From positions 233,262 to 297,261 of the forward strand of contig NZ_QLLL01000007.1 in the NCBI RefSeq assembly GCF_003259335.1: a stretch of 64,000 nt of DNA, in the 5' to 3' direction. The notes under the pieces are model-generated. The model did no database searches and was not told the origin of the DNA. It was given only the letters and a program-made list of their open reading frames with translations. This document shows positions 25,970 to 33,815 of the stretch, in pieces (position 1 is the stretch's first letter; every line of letters starts with the position of its first letter). The DNA comes from Chitinophaga skermanii. Lineage in GTDB: Bacteria > Bacteroidota > Bacteroidia > Chitinophagales > Chitinophagaceae. The position numbers and the translations under genes were made by a program.

Positions 25970-27685
25970 ATGGACGCACATATAAAAGCATTGCCGCGCA
26001 CTTTCCTGCCGGCAGATTTTACCGTTACCACTTGGGACGCTTTGCAACCTTACTTCGAAGCATTACAAAATCGCCCCATCAACAGCCTACAAGATTTAGA
26101 AAAATGGTTACACGATACCAGTGAATTAGAAGCCGTGATTAGTGAAGATGCTTGCTGGCGACAAATTAAAATGACTTGCGACACAACCGATAAATCGCTG
26201 GAAGAAGCTTTTGCCTACTTCTGCATGGAAATCCAACCCAAACTGCAGCCCTATGCAGATGCCCTCAATCGCAAACTGTTGGATTCCGAGTTTACGGCGC
26301 AACTCGACGAAAATATATACTTCCCGTACCTACGTAACGTACGCAAACAAGTAAAACTCTTCAACGAAAAGAATATCCCGCTACAAGCAGAACTCAGCGT
26401 AATGGCACAACAATACGGTGCTATTGCCGGTAAAATGACAATCGAGCTCGAAGGGAAAGAATATACTCTCCAACAAGCCGCCAAGTTTTTAGAAAGCAGC
26501 GACCGCACTCTTCGCGAAGCAGTTTTCACCAAAACCGGCGAACGCCGCTTACAAGACAAAGCTGCTCTTGACGAATTGTACACACAACTTGTACAAAAAC
26601 GCCACGAAGTAGCGCTGAATGCCGGCTTCGAAAATTACCGCGACTATAAATTCGAAGAACTTGGTCGTTTTGAATACACGAAAGAGAATTGTTTCGAATT
26701 CCACCAAGCTATTAGGGAGCACATTGTGCCTTTAGTAAAGAAAATGACGGAGCGCCAGCAAGCTAAGTTAGGCCTGGATACTTTGCGCCCTTGGGATACC
26801 GAAGCAGAACCAGCTGGTATTAAACCATTGGAACCCTTCCAAACCGGCGAAGAGTTAATCGATAAAACCATCGCTTGTTTCCAAGAACTACGTCCTTTCT
26901 TTGCCGATTGCTTACGCGTGATGAAAGAAATGAAACGTGTTGACCTAGAAAGCCGCAAAGGCAAAGCACCTGGGGGATACAATTGTCCATTAGCCGAAAC
27001 AGGTGTACCCTTCATTTTCATGAACGCCGCAGGCCAAATGAAAGATCTTACTACCATGGTACACGAAGGTGGTCATGCTATACACTCTTTCTTAAGTCAC
27101 CATTTACCATTAACGGCCTTCAAAGAATACCCAATGGAGATCGCAGAGGTAGCGAGTATGAGTATGGAATTGTTAAGTATGGACTATTGGGATATTTTCT
27201 TCACCGATAAAGAACAATTGCGCCGTGCGAAACTGCAACAATTGGAACGTTCTATTAGCATATTCCCTTGGATTGCTATTATCGACCAATTCCAGCACTG
27301 GATTTACGAGCATCCACAACATACAGTAGAAGAACGCACCGCGAAATGGAATGCTATTCAAGATGAATACTCGAATGGTGTTGTAAATTGGAAAGGCTAC
27401 GAAAATATTCGCGCCAATGCTTGGCAACGCCAACTTCACCTATTCGAAGTACCTTTCTATTACATCGAATACGGTATTGCTCAACTAGGTGCTATTGCTA
27501 TGTGGAAACAATACAAAGAAAATCCACAACAAGCCCTCGATAACTACGAAAAAGCGCTTAGCCTAGGTTATACAAAAACACTCCGTCAACTCTACGAAGC
27601 TGCCGGTATTAAATTCGACTTCTCTCCCGCTTATGTAAAGGACTTAGCCGAATTCGTACAAGCGGAAATAGACAAAATTGCCTAA
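25970..27685 (+). CDS. M3 family zinc oligoendopeptidase (PepF-like)
   Basis: The 571-residue, mostly helical cytoplasmic protein has the thermolysin-type zinc motif HEGGH at residues 365-369 (TTMVHEGGHAIHSFLSHH); the common M3 form is HEFGH. The third ligand Glu follows in KEYPMEIAEVASMSMELLSM. Other M3 features are FMNAAGQMKDL before the motif and FYYIEYGIAQLGAIAMWKQY near the end, the tyrosine-rich substrate region. Such enzymes cut short peptides. Size fits oligoendopeptidase F rather than the longer Dcp/thimet class. No signal peptide. It follows the DUF5606 terminator and ends at a strong terminator, so it is a single transcription unit. Confidence 0.93.
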   Translation: MDAHIKALPRTFLPADFTVTTWDALQPYFEALQNRPINSLQDLEKWLHDTSELEAVISEDACWRQIKMTCDTTDKSLEEAFAYFCMEIQPKLQPYADALNRKLLDSEFTAQLDENIYFPYLRNVRKQVKLFNEKNIPLQAELSVMAQQYGAIAGKMTIELEGKEYTLQQAAKFLESSDRTLREAVFTKTGERRLQDKAALDELYTQLVQKRHEVALNAGFENYRDYKFEELGRFEYTKENCFEFHQAIREHIVPLVKKMTERQQAKLGLDTLRPWDTEAEPAGIKPLEPFQTGEELIDKTIACFQELRPFFADCLRVMKEMKRVDLESRKGKAPGGYNCPLAETGVPFIFMNAAGQMKDLTTMVHEGGHAIHSFLSHHLPLTAFKEYPMEIAEVASMSMELLSMDYWDIFFTDKEQLRRAKLQQLERSISIFPWIAIIDQFQHWIYEHPQHTVEERTAKWNAIQDEYSNGVVNWKGYENIRANAWQRQLHLFEVPFYYIEYGIAQLGAIAMWKQYKENPQQALDNYEKALSLGYTKTLRQLYEAAGIKFDFSPAYVKDLAEFVQAEIDKIA

Positions 27686-27707
27686 TTACAAGTCATACTA
27701 TAAAACT

Positions 27708-27735
27708 AAAAGTCTTCCCCCGGGAAGACTTTTTT
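27708..27735 (+). terminator. Intrinsic terminator of the M3 peptidase gene
   Basis: AAAGTCTTCCC (27709-27719) pairs with GGGAAGACTTT (27722-27732), then a T-run. 23 bases past the stop. Confidence 0.9.
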
Positions 27736-28036
27736 ATTGTCCATCGATCAAAGAATAATATTCATATCACCCACAGCACGCCACTAAACCCCAACAAACT
27801 TTCCTCCAAAAAGAACCCCGAACGGCCTTCACCATCTCTACACGCGAGACACCAAAGCCTAGTCATAGCCCTCATCCAACAGTCTTTATATGTAGAGATC
27901 CACCTTTCTTTGGTGAAACAAAGAAAGCAACAAGTAGGGTCAATACTAATTGAAAATAGCTGGCAGCACAGAAATCAAAAAAGGTTTTCCCACCAAAATG
28001 AGAAAACCTTTTATATAATAACGTAGTAAAAGAAGT
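27736..28036. other. Intergenic region between convergent genes, with overlapping inverted repeats
   Basis: No gene seen. Three perfect complementary pairs interlock: 834-842 with 891-899, 850-857 with 908-915, and 904-912 with 919-927 (add 27000). A further hairpin AAAGGTTTTCCCACC..GAGAAAACCTTT near 27980-28014 probably terminates the Fur-like gene on the minus strand. Confidence 0.6.
27834..27927. repeat. Interlocking inverted repeats (possible pseudoknot/alternative hairpin)
   Basis: ATCTCTACA (27834-27842) pairs with 27891-27899; CACCAAAG (27850-27857) with CTTTGGTG (27908-27915). The order A-B-A'-B' is that of a pseudoknot. CTTTCTTTG (27904-27912) with CAAAGAAAG (27919-27927) is a competing 9 bp hairpin. 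Confidence 0.65.
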
Positions 28037-28468
28037 TTATTTACAATCCTTACACACCCCACTTACCACTACCTCTACATTATTCATCGCATATCCACGT
28101 GGTAGCGCAATGCTCGGTACACTGGTATCATCCAAACATGTAGTAGTTCCACAAGCATCGCATTTAAAGTGTACGTGATGATCGTGGTGTTCATGTTCTT
28201 TACAATCTGATTTACAGATTGCGTAGCGAACAGATGTATCTGTTGTAGGAATTTTATGGATTAATCCTTTGTCTAAGAAGGTTTGTAATGTACGGTACAC
28301 CGTAACGCGGTCGAAGCTTTTACCGGCTAATTTTTCAAAATCACCGTGTTCAAGCGCGCCGTTGCTTTTCAAAAACAACTCAAGAATTTTTACCCGTGTA
28401 TCCGTAATGCTAAGATTACAAGTACGTAACCATCCTGCTATTTGCTCTTTTTGTTTTTGCGTTGTCAT
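28037..28468 (-). CDS. Fur-family metalloregulator, probably Zur-like
   Basis: The 143-residue protein has the Fur winged helix (TDTRVKILELFLKSNGALEHGDFEKL, FDRVTVYRTLQTFLDKGLIHKI), then a metal-sensing domain with His-rich KEHEHHDHHVHF (90-101) and two CxxC pairs, Cys103/106 (CDACG) and Cys139/142 (CKDC), the structural zinc site of Fur/Zur proteins. Further cysteines are at 85, 89 and 111. It is the second gene of a two-gene unit; its start lies 4 bases after the Sco-protein stop. The divergent COG0523 GTPase gene is a classic zinc-starvation gene and has a palindrome over its promoter, so Zur is the best guess. Fur or PerR cannot be excluded from sequence. Confidence 0.85.
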   Translation of the reverse strand: MTTQKQKEQIAGWLRTCNLSITDTRVKILELFLKSNGALEHGDFEKLAGKSFDRVTVYRTLQTFLDKGLIHKIPTTDTSVRYAICKSDCKEHEHHDHHVHFKCDACGTTTCLDDTSVPSIALPRGYAMNNVEVVVSGVCKDCK

Positions 28469-28472
28469 GGCA

Positions 28473-29108
28473 TTATGGATTATTTTCTTCTCGCAAGCGT
28501 TGGATATCGTCGATCAATTTCTCTACGTCCGACTTCTTCGTGCCTTCATATAAACCACGAACTTGGCCTTCACCATCCACCAAAGCAAACCATTGCGTAT
28601 GCACAAAATCTTCTGCACCTGTGTAAACGCCGTCGTCTACCATATAACTTTCTCTTGCGAGTTTATATAACGATTTCTTATCGCCTGTTAAAAACCACCA
28701 ATTCTTAGAATCGGCATGGTGTTTCTCGGCATATGCTTTTAAAACAGGAACACTATCATTATCCGGGTCAACCGTATGTGATAAAATCAAAAAGCTAGTG
28801 TCGGTCTTATACTTCTCATATACTTTCTCCATGTTATCATTCATACGAGGGCATATACCTGTACAAGTCGTAAAGAAATACTCCGCTACGTAAAACTTCC
28901 CGTGTACATCTTTTTCTGTAATGGTTTTACCATCTTGATTCGTGAAGGAAAAACTCGGAATTTTATGTCCCGGCATACCCAAAACAGGCAGCCTTTCACG
29001 ACCAAAATAAGTACCCCTCTCCCCCTTGATAACATAGGCCGCGTAACCTAAGAAGGCCGCACTCAGTGCAATGAAGAATACACCGTACCAAACCAGTTTT
29101 TTTGACAT
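28473..29108 (-). CDS. SCO1/SenC-family copper/redox protein, membrane anchored
   Basis: The 211-residue protein has one N-terminal membrane anchor (LVWYGVFFIALSAAFLGYAAYVI) and then a thioredoxin fold outside the membrane. The copper-binding CxxxC is Cys82/Cys86 (TTCTGICP) and the third ligand His170 (DFVHTQW). SCO proteins deliver copper to CuA of cytochrome oxidase or act as thiol reductants. It shares NWWFLTGDKK and the surrounding pattern with the second SCO protein in the oxidase operon at 50170, so they are paralogues. It is co-transcribed with the Fur-like regulator, which is unusual for a housekeeping assembly factor and suggests metal-dependent expression. Confidence 0.92.
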   Translation of the reverse strand: MSKKLVWYGVFFIALSAAFLGYAAYVIKGERGTYFGRERLPVLGMPGHKIPSFSFTNQDGKTITEKDVHGKFYVAEYFFTTCTGICPRMNDNMEKVYEKYKTDTSFLILSHTVDPDNDSVPVLKAYAEKHHADSKNWWFLTGDKKSLYKLARESYMVDDGVYTGAEDFVHTQWFALVDGEGQVRGLYEGTKKSDVEKLIDDIQRLREENNP

Positions 29109-29137
29109 AGTTCCCTGCTGTTAATTAAATGAATACC

Positions 29138-29145
29138 CAAAGTTA
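29138..29145 (-). promoter_or_regulatory. Probable -7 element of the sco-fur unit
   Basis: On the minus strand the bases read TAACTTTG (TAnnTTTG), 30 bases upstream of the sco start. The -33 element is not convincing. Confidence 0.5.
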
Positions 29146-29234
29146 CTACAGAAACCGTCAATCACCATCATACAATAGTTAAATATACCTTATAGTGTTG
29201 TTAGTACTGGTTTCTACTACAAATTTAAAAATAA

Positions 29235-29267
29235 TTTGCAACATTGTTGCAATAAAGTGTATGTTTG
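29235..29267 (+). promoter_or_regulatory. Promoter of the COG0523 GTPase gene overlapped by a Zur-like palindrome
   Basis: TTTG (29235-29238), 21 bases, TATGTTTG (29260-29267) form the promoter. The perfect 17-base palindrome TTGCAACATTGTTGCAA (29236-29252) covers the -33 element and spacer, the position expected for a repressor site. Predicted start site near 29274, leaving a leader of about 177 bases. Confidence 0.7.
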
Positions 29268-29273
29268 TAACTA

Positions 29274-29450
29274 GTCGGAATAATGAAATACGCGGTTTCA
29301 TTCACTAATCGACTCATTTACAGTTTGTTTTATTATGCCGTTAGATGAAGGCAAGGAAATATTGAAATTATTTTTTAGATGAACCTAAAAAATAGTTAAG
29401 GGCCCTTCCTTGCCTTTCTTTTCCGCGCTACCATCATCAAAAAATATTAC
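29274..29450 (+). promoter_or_regulatory. Structured leader of the GTPase gene with a 21-codon ORF
   Basis: An 11 bp stem pairs 29348-29358 with 29406-29416 and encloses a perfect 9 bp hairpin (29370-29378 with 29385-29393). A small ORF (ATG 29283, MKYAVSFTNRL..., TGA at 29346-29348) ends exactly at the base of the outer stem. No U-tract follows. An attenuator or translational control element is possible. Confidence 0.5.
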
Positions 29451-30632
29451 ATGAAACGGAAACTTCCAGTAACAGTACTCAGCGGGTTCCTGGGTGCAGG
29501 TAAAACTACTTTACTCAACCACGTATTACATAACAAAGAAGGCCTTCGTGTTGCCGTTATTGTGAACGATATGGGTGAAGTGAATATCGATGCGAATTTT
29601 GTAAAGAACGAATCGGTCCTGCATCATACCGACGAGAAACTCGTGGAAATGAGTAATGGTTGTATTTGTTGCACTTTACGGGAAGATTTGCTGGTGGCGG
29701 TCGAAGAACTGGCCAAGGAACATAGATTTGATTACCTGTTGATCGAATCATCAGGGATTTCAGAACCCTTGCCTGTTGCACAAACTTTCTGCTACGTCGA
29801 CGACCAGCTGCAAATCGACCTTAGCGCACATGCCAAATTGGATACACTTGTAACTGTTGTTGACGCTCGCCAATTCATAAAAGATTACAGTAGCGCCCAA
29901 ACCGTTTACCAAGCCGGGATGAACGACGATATTGCCGATACACGTAGCATTGTAAACCTGCTAACCGACCAAGTAGAATTTGCCAATGTAATTATTGTTA
30001 ACAAGGTAGATACCGTTGATGCCGCGCAACTAAAGGAATTAATGCTCGTCCTTCGCCAATTAAATGCCGATGCACATCTTGTACCTGCCGTGAATGGTGT
30101 GGTAGAACTATCACATATATTAAACACGGGCTTATTCGACTTCGAGAAAACATCCAGCAGCGCAGGATGGCAAGCGGCTTTGCAGGAAGAACATGTGCCC
30201 GAAACGGAAGAATACGGTATCACTTCATTCGTATTCCGAAGTAAATTACCCTTTCACCCGGCACGACTATGGCAATATTTGAATGAAGCCTGGCACCCCG
30301 CTATTCTTAGAAGTAAAGGCATCTTCTGGCTAGCCTCGCGTAGCAAAACTGCTTGCAATTGGAGCCAAGCGGGTGGTTCACTCAAAGCCGATATTGCCGG
30401 CACCTGGTGGAGCGAAGCCCAACACGGCAACGATTTCTCGCCCGAAGAATTAGCTGAAATTCGCGAAAACTGGCACCCCGTTTTCCACGATCGGTACAAT
30501 GAAATCGTTATCATTGGTCAACACCTTCCACAAAAACAAATTGAACAAGATCTCCATAATTGCCTGTGTAACAATGATGAAGTGTTAGATTGGATCGCTG
30601 GAAAGCCTTTCTATGACCCATTTCCTTTATAA
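29451..30632 (+). CDS. COG0523 (CobW/ZigA-type) metallochaperone GTPase
   Basis: The 393-residue cytoplasmic GTPase has Walker A GFLGAGKTT (residues 12-20), the metal-binding GCICC motif (Cys71, Cys73, Cys74) that marks COG0523, an ESSGISEP switch region, and the guanine-specificity motif NKVD. The C-terminal CobW_C domain carries FVFRSKLPFHPARLW. The long C-terminus with HP and WF motifs (GIFWLASRSKTACNWSQAGG, TWWSEAQHG) fits the zinc-starvation subgroup (ZigA/YciC) rather than cobalamin CobW or UreG. It likely feeds zinc to essential enzymes when zinc is scarce. The Zur-like palindrome over its promoter and the neighbouring Fur-family gene support this. Confidence 0.9.
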   Translation: MKRKLPVTVLSGFLGAGKTTLLNHVLHNKEGLRVAVIVNDMGEVNIDANFVKNESVLHHTDEKLVEMSNGCICCTLREDLLVAVEELAKEHRFDYLLIESSGISEPLPVAQTFCYVDDQLQIDLSAHAKLDTLVTVVDARQFIKDYSSAQTVYQAGMNDDIADTRSIVNLLTDQVEFANVIIVNKVDTVDAAQLKELMLVLRQLNADAHLVPAVNGVVELSHILNTGLFDFEKTSSSAGWQAALQEEHVPETEEYGITSFVFRSKLPFHPARLWQYLNEAWHPAILRSKGIFWLASRSKTACNWSQAGGSLKADIAGTWWSEAQHGNDFSPEELAEIRENWHPVFHDRYNEIVIIGQHLPQKQIEQDLHNCLCNNDEVLDWIAGKPFYDPFPL

Positions 30633-30634
30633 AT

Positions 30635-30664
30635 ATTTAGATTAGTCTAAATAATAATTTAGAC
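30635..30664 (+). promoter_or_regulatory. DtxR/MntR-like operator upstream of the TonB receptor
   Basis: ATTTAGATTAGTCTAAAT (30635-30652) is a palindrome with perfect 7-base arms, and a third half-site ATTTAGAC starts at 30657, 22 bases after the first. The TTAG...CTAA form recalls DtxR-family boxes. It sits just upstream of the -7 element at 30683. Confidence 0.55.
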
Positions 30665-30682
30665 AAGTATGTTCTTGACTTT

Positions 30683-30690
30683 TACCTTTG
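30683..30690 (+). promoter_or_regulatory. -7 element of the TonB-receptor gene
   Basis: TACCTTTG matches TAnnTTTG, 19 bases before the start codon at 30709. No normal -33 element is present; the operator lies in that region. Confidence 0.6.
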
Positions 30691-30708
30691 CCTTATATCA
30701 ACATCAAT

Positions 30709-32997
30709 ATGAAGCAAAAAATTATACAACTATTCCTATTAGCCCTATCCCCTGTTTTAGTGCATGCGCAAGCCGGGCATATCAAAGGAAAGATATTGTC
30801 GGATTCCGTGCCTGTTCCCTATGCTAGCATTGGTGTATTAGGCACCAAGATCGGTGCATTGTCGGATGAGCAAGGTTTTTTTGAATTGAAAAATGTACCG
30901 ATCGGTGCTAGGGAACTTGTTGTAAGTGCTGTAGGGTTTGAAAGATTCCTTCAAAAGGTACAGGTAAAAGAAGGCGCTTCGTCGGTACAAATAAATATTG
31001 CGGCTGTGGCTACAGGTTTAAGTGAAGTAGTGGTAAGTGGAACGTTGAAACCAGTGAGCAAAATGAAAAGTCCTGTGCCAGTGGAGGTATACACGCCGCT
31101 CTTCTTCCGCAAGAACCCCACGCCAAGTATATTCGATGCTTTGCAAAATGTGAACGGTGTTCGTCCACAAGTAAATTGCAATGTTTGTAATACCGGCGAT
31201 ATTCATATCAATGGCCTGGAAGGCCCCTACACAATGGTGATGATTGATGGAATGCCCATTGTAAGTGCTCTTTCCACGGTATATGGTTTAAGCGGCATTC
31301 CCAACAGCTTAGTAGAACGAGTAGAAATCGTGAAAGGCCCTGCCTCTACTTTGTACGGTTCCGAGGCTGTGGCTGGGCTTATCAATATCATTACGAAAGA
31401 TCCATTACAAGCACCGATTGTAACTGCCGACATAATGGCAACTACTTGGAGAGAGGTGAATGCTGATATAGGTGTAAGGTTGAAAGCGGGGAAGAAAGCA
31501 AATGCCTTACTGGGTGTTAACTACTTCAACTATCAAAACCCAATCGATCATAATGGCGATGGCTTTACGGATTTAACGCAACAGCACCGCATTTCGCTGT
31601 TCAACAAATGGACCTTCGCCAGGAAGAACAACCGTATTGCTAATATCGCTGCGCGTTACTTCTATGAAGATCGTTGGGGAGGACAAATGAATTGGAACCG
31701 CCAATACCGCGGCTCTTCGGATGTGTATGGTGAAAGTATTTATACCAACCGCGTGGAAGTAATTGGTAACTATCAATTGCCTTCCACCGAAAAACTCATG
31801 TTCCAGTATAGCCTTAACTACCACGATCAAAACTCGGTGTACGGCGATACTTGGTTCCTGGCCACCCAAAAAATCGCATTTGCCCAACTAACATGGGATA
31901 AAGAAATTGGCCGCCATAGTTTGCTGGCAGGTCTACCCTTCCGGTATACTTGGTACGACGATAATACGGCCGCCACCATGAGAGAAGTAAATGGAAAGGA
32001 TGAAAACAAACCCGATCGCACCTTCTTACCCGGCATATTCCTGCAAGATGAAATTGCGCTTTCAAGAGAACATACGCTCTTATTAGGCATGCGCTACGAT
32101 TATAATTCTATCCATGGTAATATTCTTACCCCGCGTATTGCGTACAAATACAGTCCTAATTATAAACATACCTTCCGCTTAAATGCCGGTACGGGCTACC
32201 GTGTTGTGTCGCTGTTCACGGAAGACCATGCCGCCTTAACAGGGGCGCGCGATGTAATTATTAAGTCGGACTTGAAACCTGAGCGTAGTTGGAATGCTAA
32301 CTTCAATTATGTGAACAAACTCAACATCGGCCGCACCTTCGTTAGTTTAGATTTCTCGGCGTTCTATACCCAGTTCTCCAATAAGATTATACCCGATTAT
32401 ACCACCAACTACCGGGCAATTATTTACGATAACCTCGATGGGCACGCGGTTTCGCAAGGTGTTAGTTTGAATGTAGATGTTTCATTCCCGTTCCCATTAA
32501 AGGTAATTGCCGGTACAACTTTGGTAGATGTATACCAGGTGAATAAAGTAGATGGAAAGGAAGTCAAATCCCAACCGCTTTTAACTGAGAAAGTATCTGC
32601 TACCTGGGCCATTACCTATACATTCAAAAGAATGGGATTGAGCGTAGATTACACTGGCAACCTCTATGGCCCTATGAAGCTGCCCCTTGTAAGTGATACG
32701 GATCCTAGGAAGCCCACTTCCCCGGTATGGTCCATCCAGAATATCCAATTATCGAAGAAGCTGGGTAAGCAATGGGAAATATATGGTGGGGTGAAAAACT
32801 TGCTGAACTACACGCCGCCGAAAAATGCTATTGCCCGCCCACACGATCCATTTAATAAATTGGTACAGTTCGATCCACAAGGTAATGTGGTACCTACGGC
32901 CGAAAACCCGTACGCGCTTACCTTCGATCCGAATTACGTATTTGCACCAAACCAAGGTATCCGCGGTTTCTTAGGTGCAAGGTTCACCATGAAATAA
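30709..32997 (+). CDS. TonB-dependent outer-membrane receptor
   Basis: 762 residues from ATG 30709 (the open frame starts at a TTG inside the -7 element). After the signal peptide (MKQKIIQLFLLALSPVLVHAQ) comes a CarboxypepD_reg-like domain (GHIKGKILSDSVPVPYASIGV), then the plug (MKSPVPVEVYTPLFFRKNPTPSIFDALQNVNGV, with CNVCNTGDIHINGLEGPY and IVKGPASTLYGSEAVAGLINI), and a 22-strand barrel ending FLGARFTMK. Such receptors import metal chelates, haem or cofactors using TonB energy. The Cys-x-x-Cys in the plug is unusual and might touch metal. Its place after the zinc-type GTPase and behind a DtxR-like box suggests uptake of a transition metal or siderophore. The exact ligand is unknown. Confidence 0.93.
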   Translation: MKQKIIQLFLLALSPVLVHAQAGHIKGKILSDSVPVPYASIGVLGTKIGALSDEQGFFELKNVPIGARELVVSAVGFERFLQKVQVKEGASSVQINIAAVATGLSEVVVSGTLKPVSKMKSPVPVEVYTPLFFRKNPTPSIFDALQNVNGVRPQVNCNVCNTGDIHINGLEGPYTMVMIDGMPIVSALSTVYGLSGIPNSLVERVEIVKGPASTLYGSEAVAGLINIITKDPLQAPIVTADIMATTWREVNADIGVRLKAGKKANALLGVNYFNYQNPIDHNGDGFTDLTQQHRISLFNKWTFARKNNRIANIAARYFYEDRWGGQMNWNRQYRGSSDVYGESIYTNRVEVIGNYQLPSTEKLMFQYSLNYHDQNSVYGDTWFLATQKIAFAQLTWDKEIGRHSLLAGLPFRYTWYDDNTAATMREVNGKDENKPDRTFLPGIFLQDEIALSREHTLLLGMRYDYNSIHGNILTPRIAYKYSPNYKHTFRLNAGTGYRVVSLFTEDHAALTGARDVIIKSDLKPERSWNANFNYVNKLNIGRTFVSLDFSAFYTQFSNKIIPDYTTNYRAIIYDNLDGHAVSQGVSLNVDVSFPFPLKVIAGTTLVDVYQVNKVDGKEVKSQPLLTEKVSATWAITYTFKRMGLSVDYTGNLYGPMKLPLVSDTDPRKPTSPVWSIQNIQLSKKLGKQWEIYGGVKNLLNYTPPKNAIARPHDPFNKLVQFDPQGNVVPTAENPYALTFDPNYVFAPNQGIRGFLGARFTMK

Positions 32998-33017
32998 GCG
33001 TATTGTAAAAGCCACAA

Positions 33018-33060
33018 TAAAAAAAGCCTGCATAAAGTTTTTACACTTTACTGCAGGCTT
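33018..33060. terminator. Bidirectional terminator between convergent genes
   Basis: AAGCCTGCA (33024-33032) pairs with TGCAGGCTT (33052-33060), with an inner TAAAGT/ACTTTA stem. The A7 run before it gives a T-run for the minus-strand gene at 33086. Confidence 0.8.
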
Positions 33061-33085
33061 ATACTATTATGGAGCAATTATTCTG

Positions 33086-33757
33086 CTAATTCTTCAAGTT
33101 CAATCCCACTTTTACGCCAAGGTGCAAGCTGGGTAATATACTTACCAGTTGGCCCCGGTCCTTCCGTAACATGTTATTGTCGACTTCTGTGTAGTTGTCG
33201 TACCGGTATACTTTCGCTCTTAAACCTACGCCTATATACGGGTCGAACACTAAACGTTGGCGCCTGTACTGGCGACCGAGTAGCAATTGGATACCGTATA
33301 CATCCTTGTGCGCATCTTCTTTGTAGGTGGTATTATTGAAAACGTAGTCTTCTGCTGGGTAAAACACCCGTTTATAAAATAAGTTCGGTTGAAAATAAGT
33401 TCCGCTGGCATGTTGTGTGCCTTCGGGTGCGAAAATATACCAACGTAAACCAGCTCTGACCCCGAAGCCAATACCATCTACAAACTGTTCCGTGGTAATA
33501 TTGGGTTTTTTCTGGCCAATGTCGATTCGTTTCGAAAGCACGTAATCGGGGTAATCGGTATAAATACCTGTAATGCCGATTTCCAAGCTCATTTTCGACG
33601 ATAACTCTTGTTCAAGATAAAGATCCAGCTCGTTAATCAGCGTTGTAGGATTCACCTTGATGGTAGTGGTACGTCGTTTTGAACTTGTGTTGTCTTGTGC
33701 TTTCGCGCAAATATTACACGATAAAATAGTAATAAGGATGATAACAAGTTTCTTCAT
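33086..33757 (-). CDS. Small outer-membrane beta-barrel protein
   Basis: About 223 residues from the ATG at 33757 (MKKLVIILITILSCNICAKAQ, a clean signal peptide); the frame is open 11 codons further. The mature part alternates polar and hydrophobic residues (LYLEQELSSKMSLEIGITGIYTDYPDYVL, VDGIGFGVRAGLRWYIFAPEG, VYGIQLLLGRQYRRQRLVFDPYIGVGLRAKVYRY) and ends HLGVKVGLNLKN, as in 8-12-strand barrels such as DUF3575-like proteins. No enzymatic residues are apparent. It is 58 bases after the purN stop on the same strand, perhaps transcribed with it, though the functions are unrelated. Confidence 0.75.
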   Translation of the reverse strand: MKKLVIILITILSCNICAKAQDNTSSKRRTTTIKVNPTTLINELDLYLEQELSSKMSLEIGITGIYTDYPDYVLSKRIDIGQKKPNITTEQFVDGIGFGVRAGLRWYIFAPEGTQHASGTYFQPNLFYKRVFYPAEDYVFNNTTYKEDAHKDVYGIQLLLGRQYRRQRLVFDPYIGVGLRAKVYRYDNYTEVDNNMLRKDRGQLVSILPSLHLGVKVGLNLKN

Positions 33758-33815
33758 ACGAATGAACATGAAAGGCCAACGGACCAGCAAAAATGGGCGC
33801 TGGTATCATATTAAA

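Noticed and set aside
29338..29420. Simple terminator upstream of the GTPase gene
   Set aside because: No gene on the plus strand precedes it and there is no U-tract; it lies in the gene's own leader.
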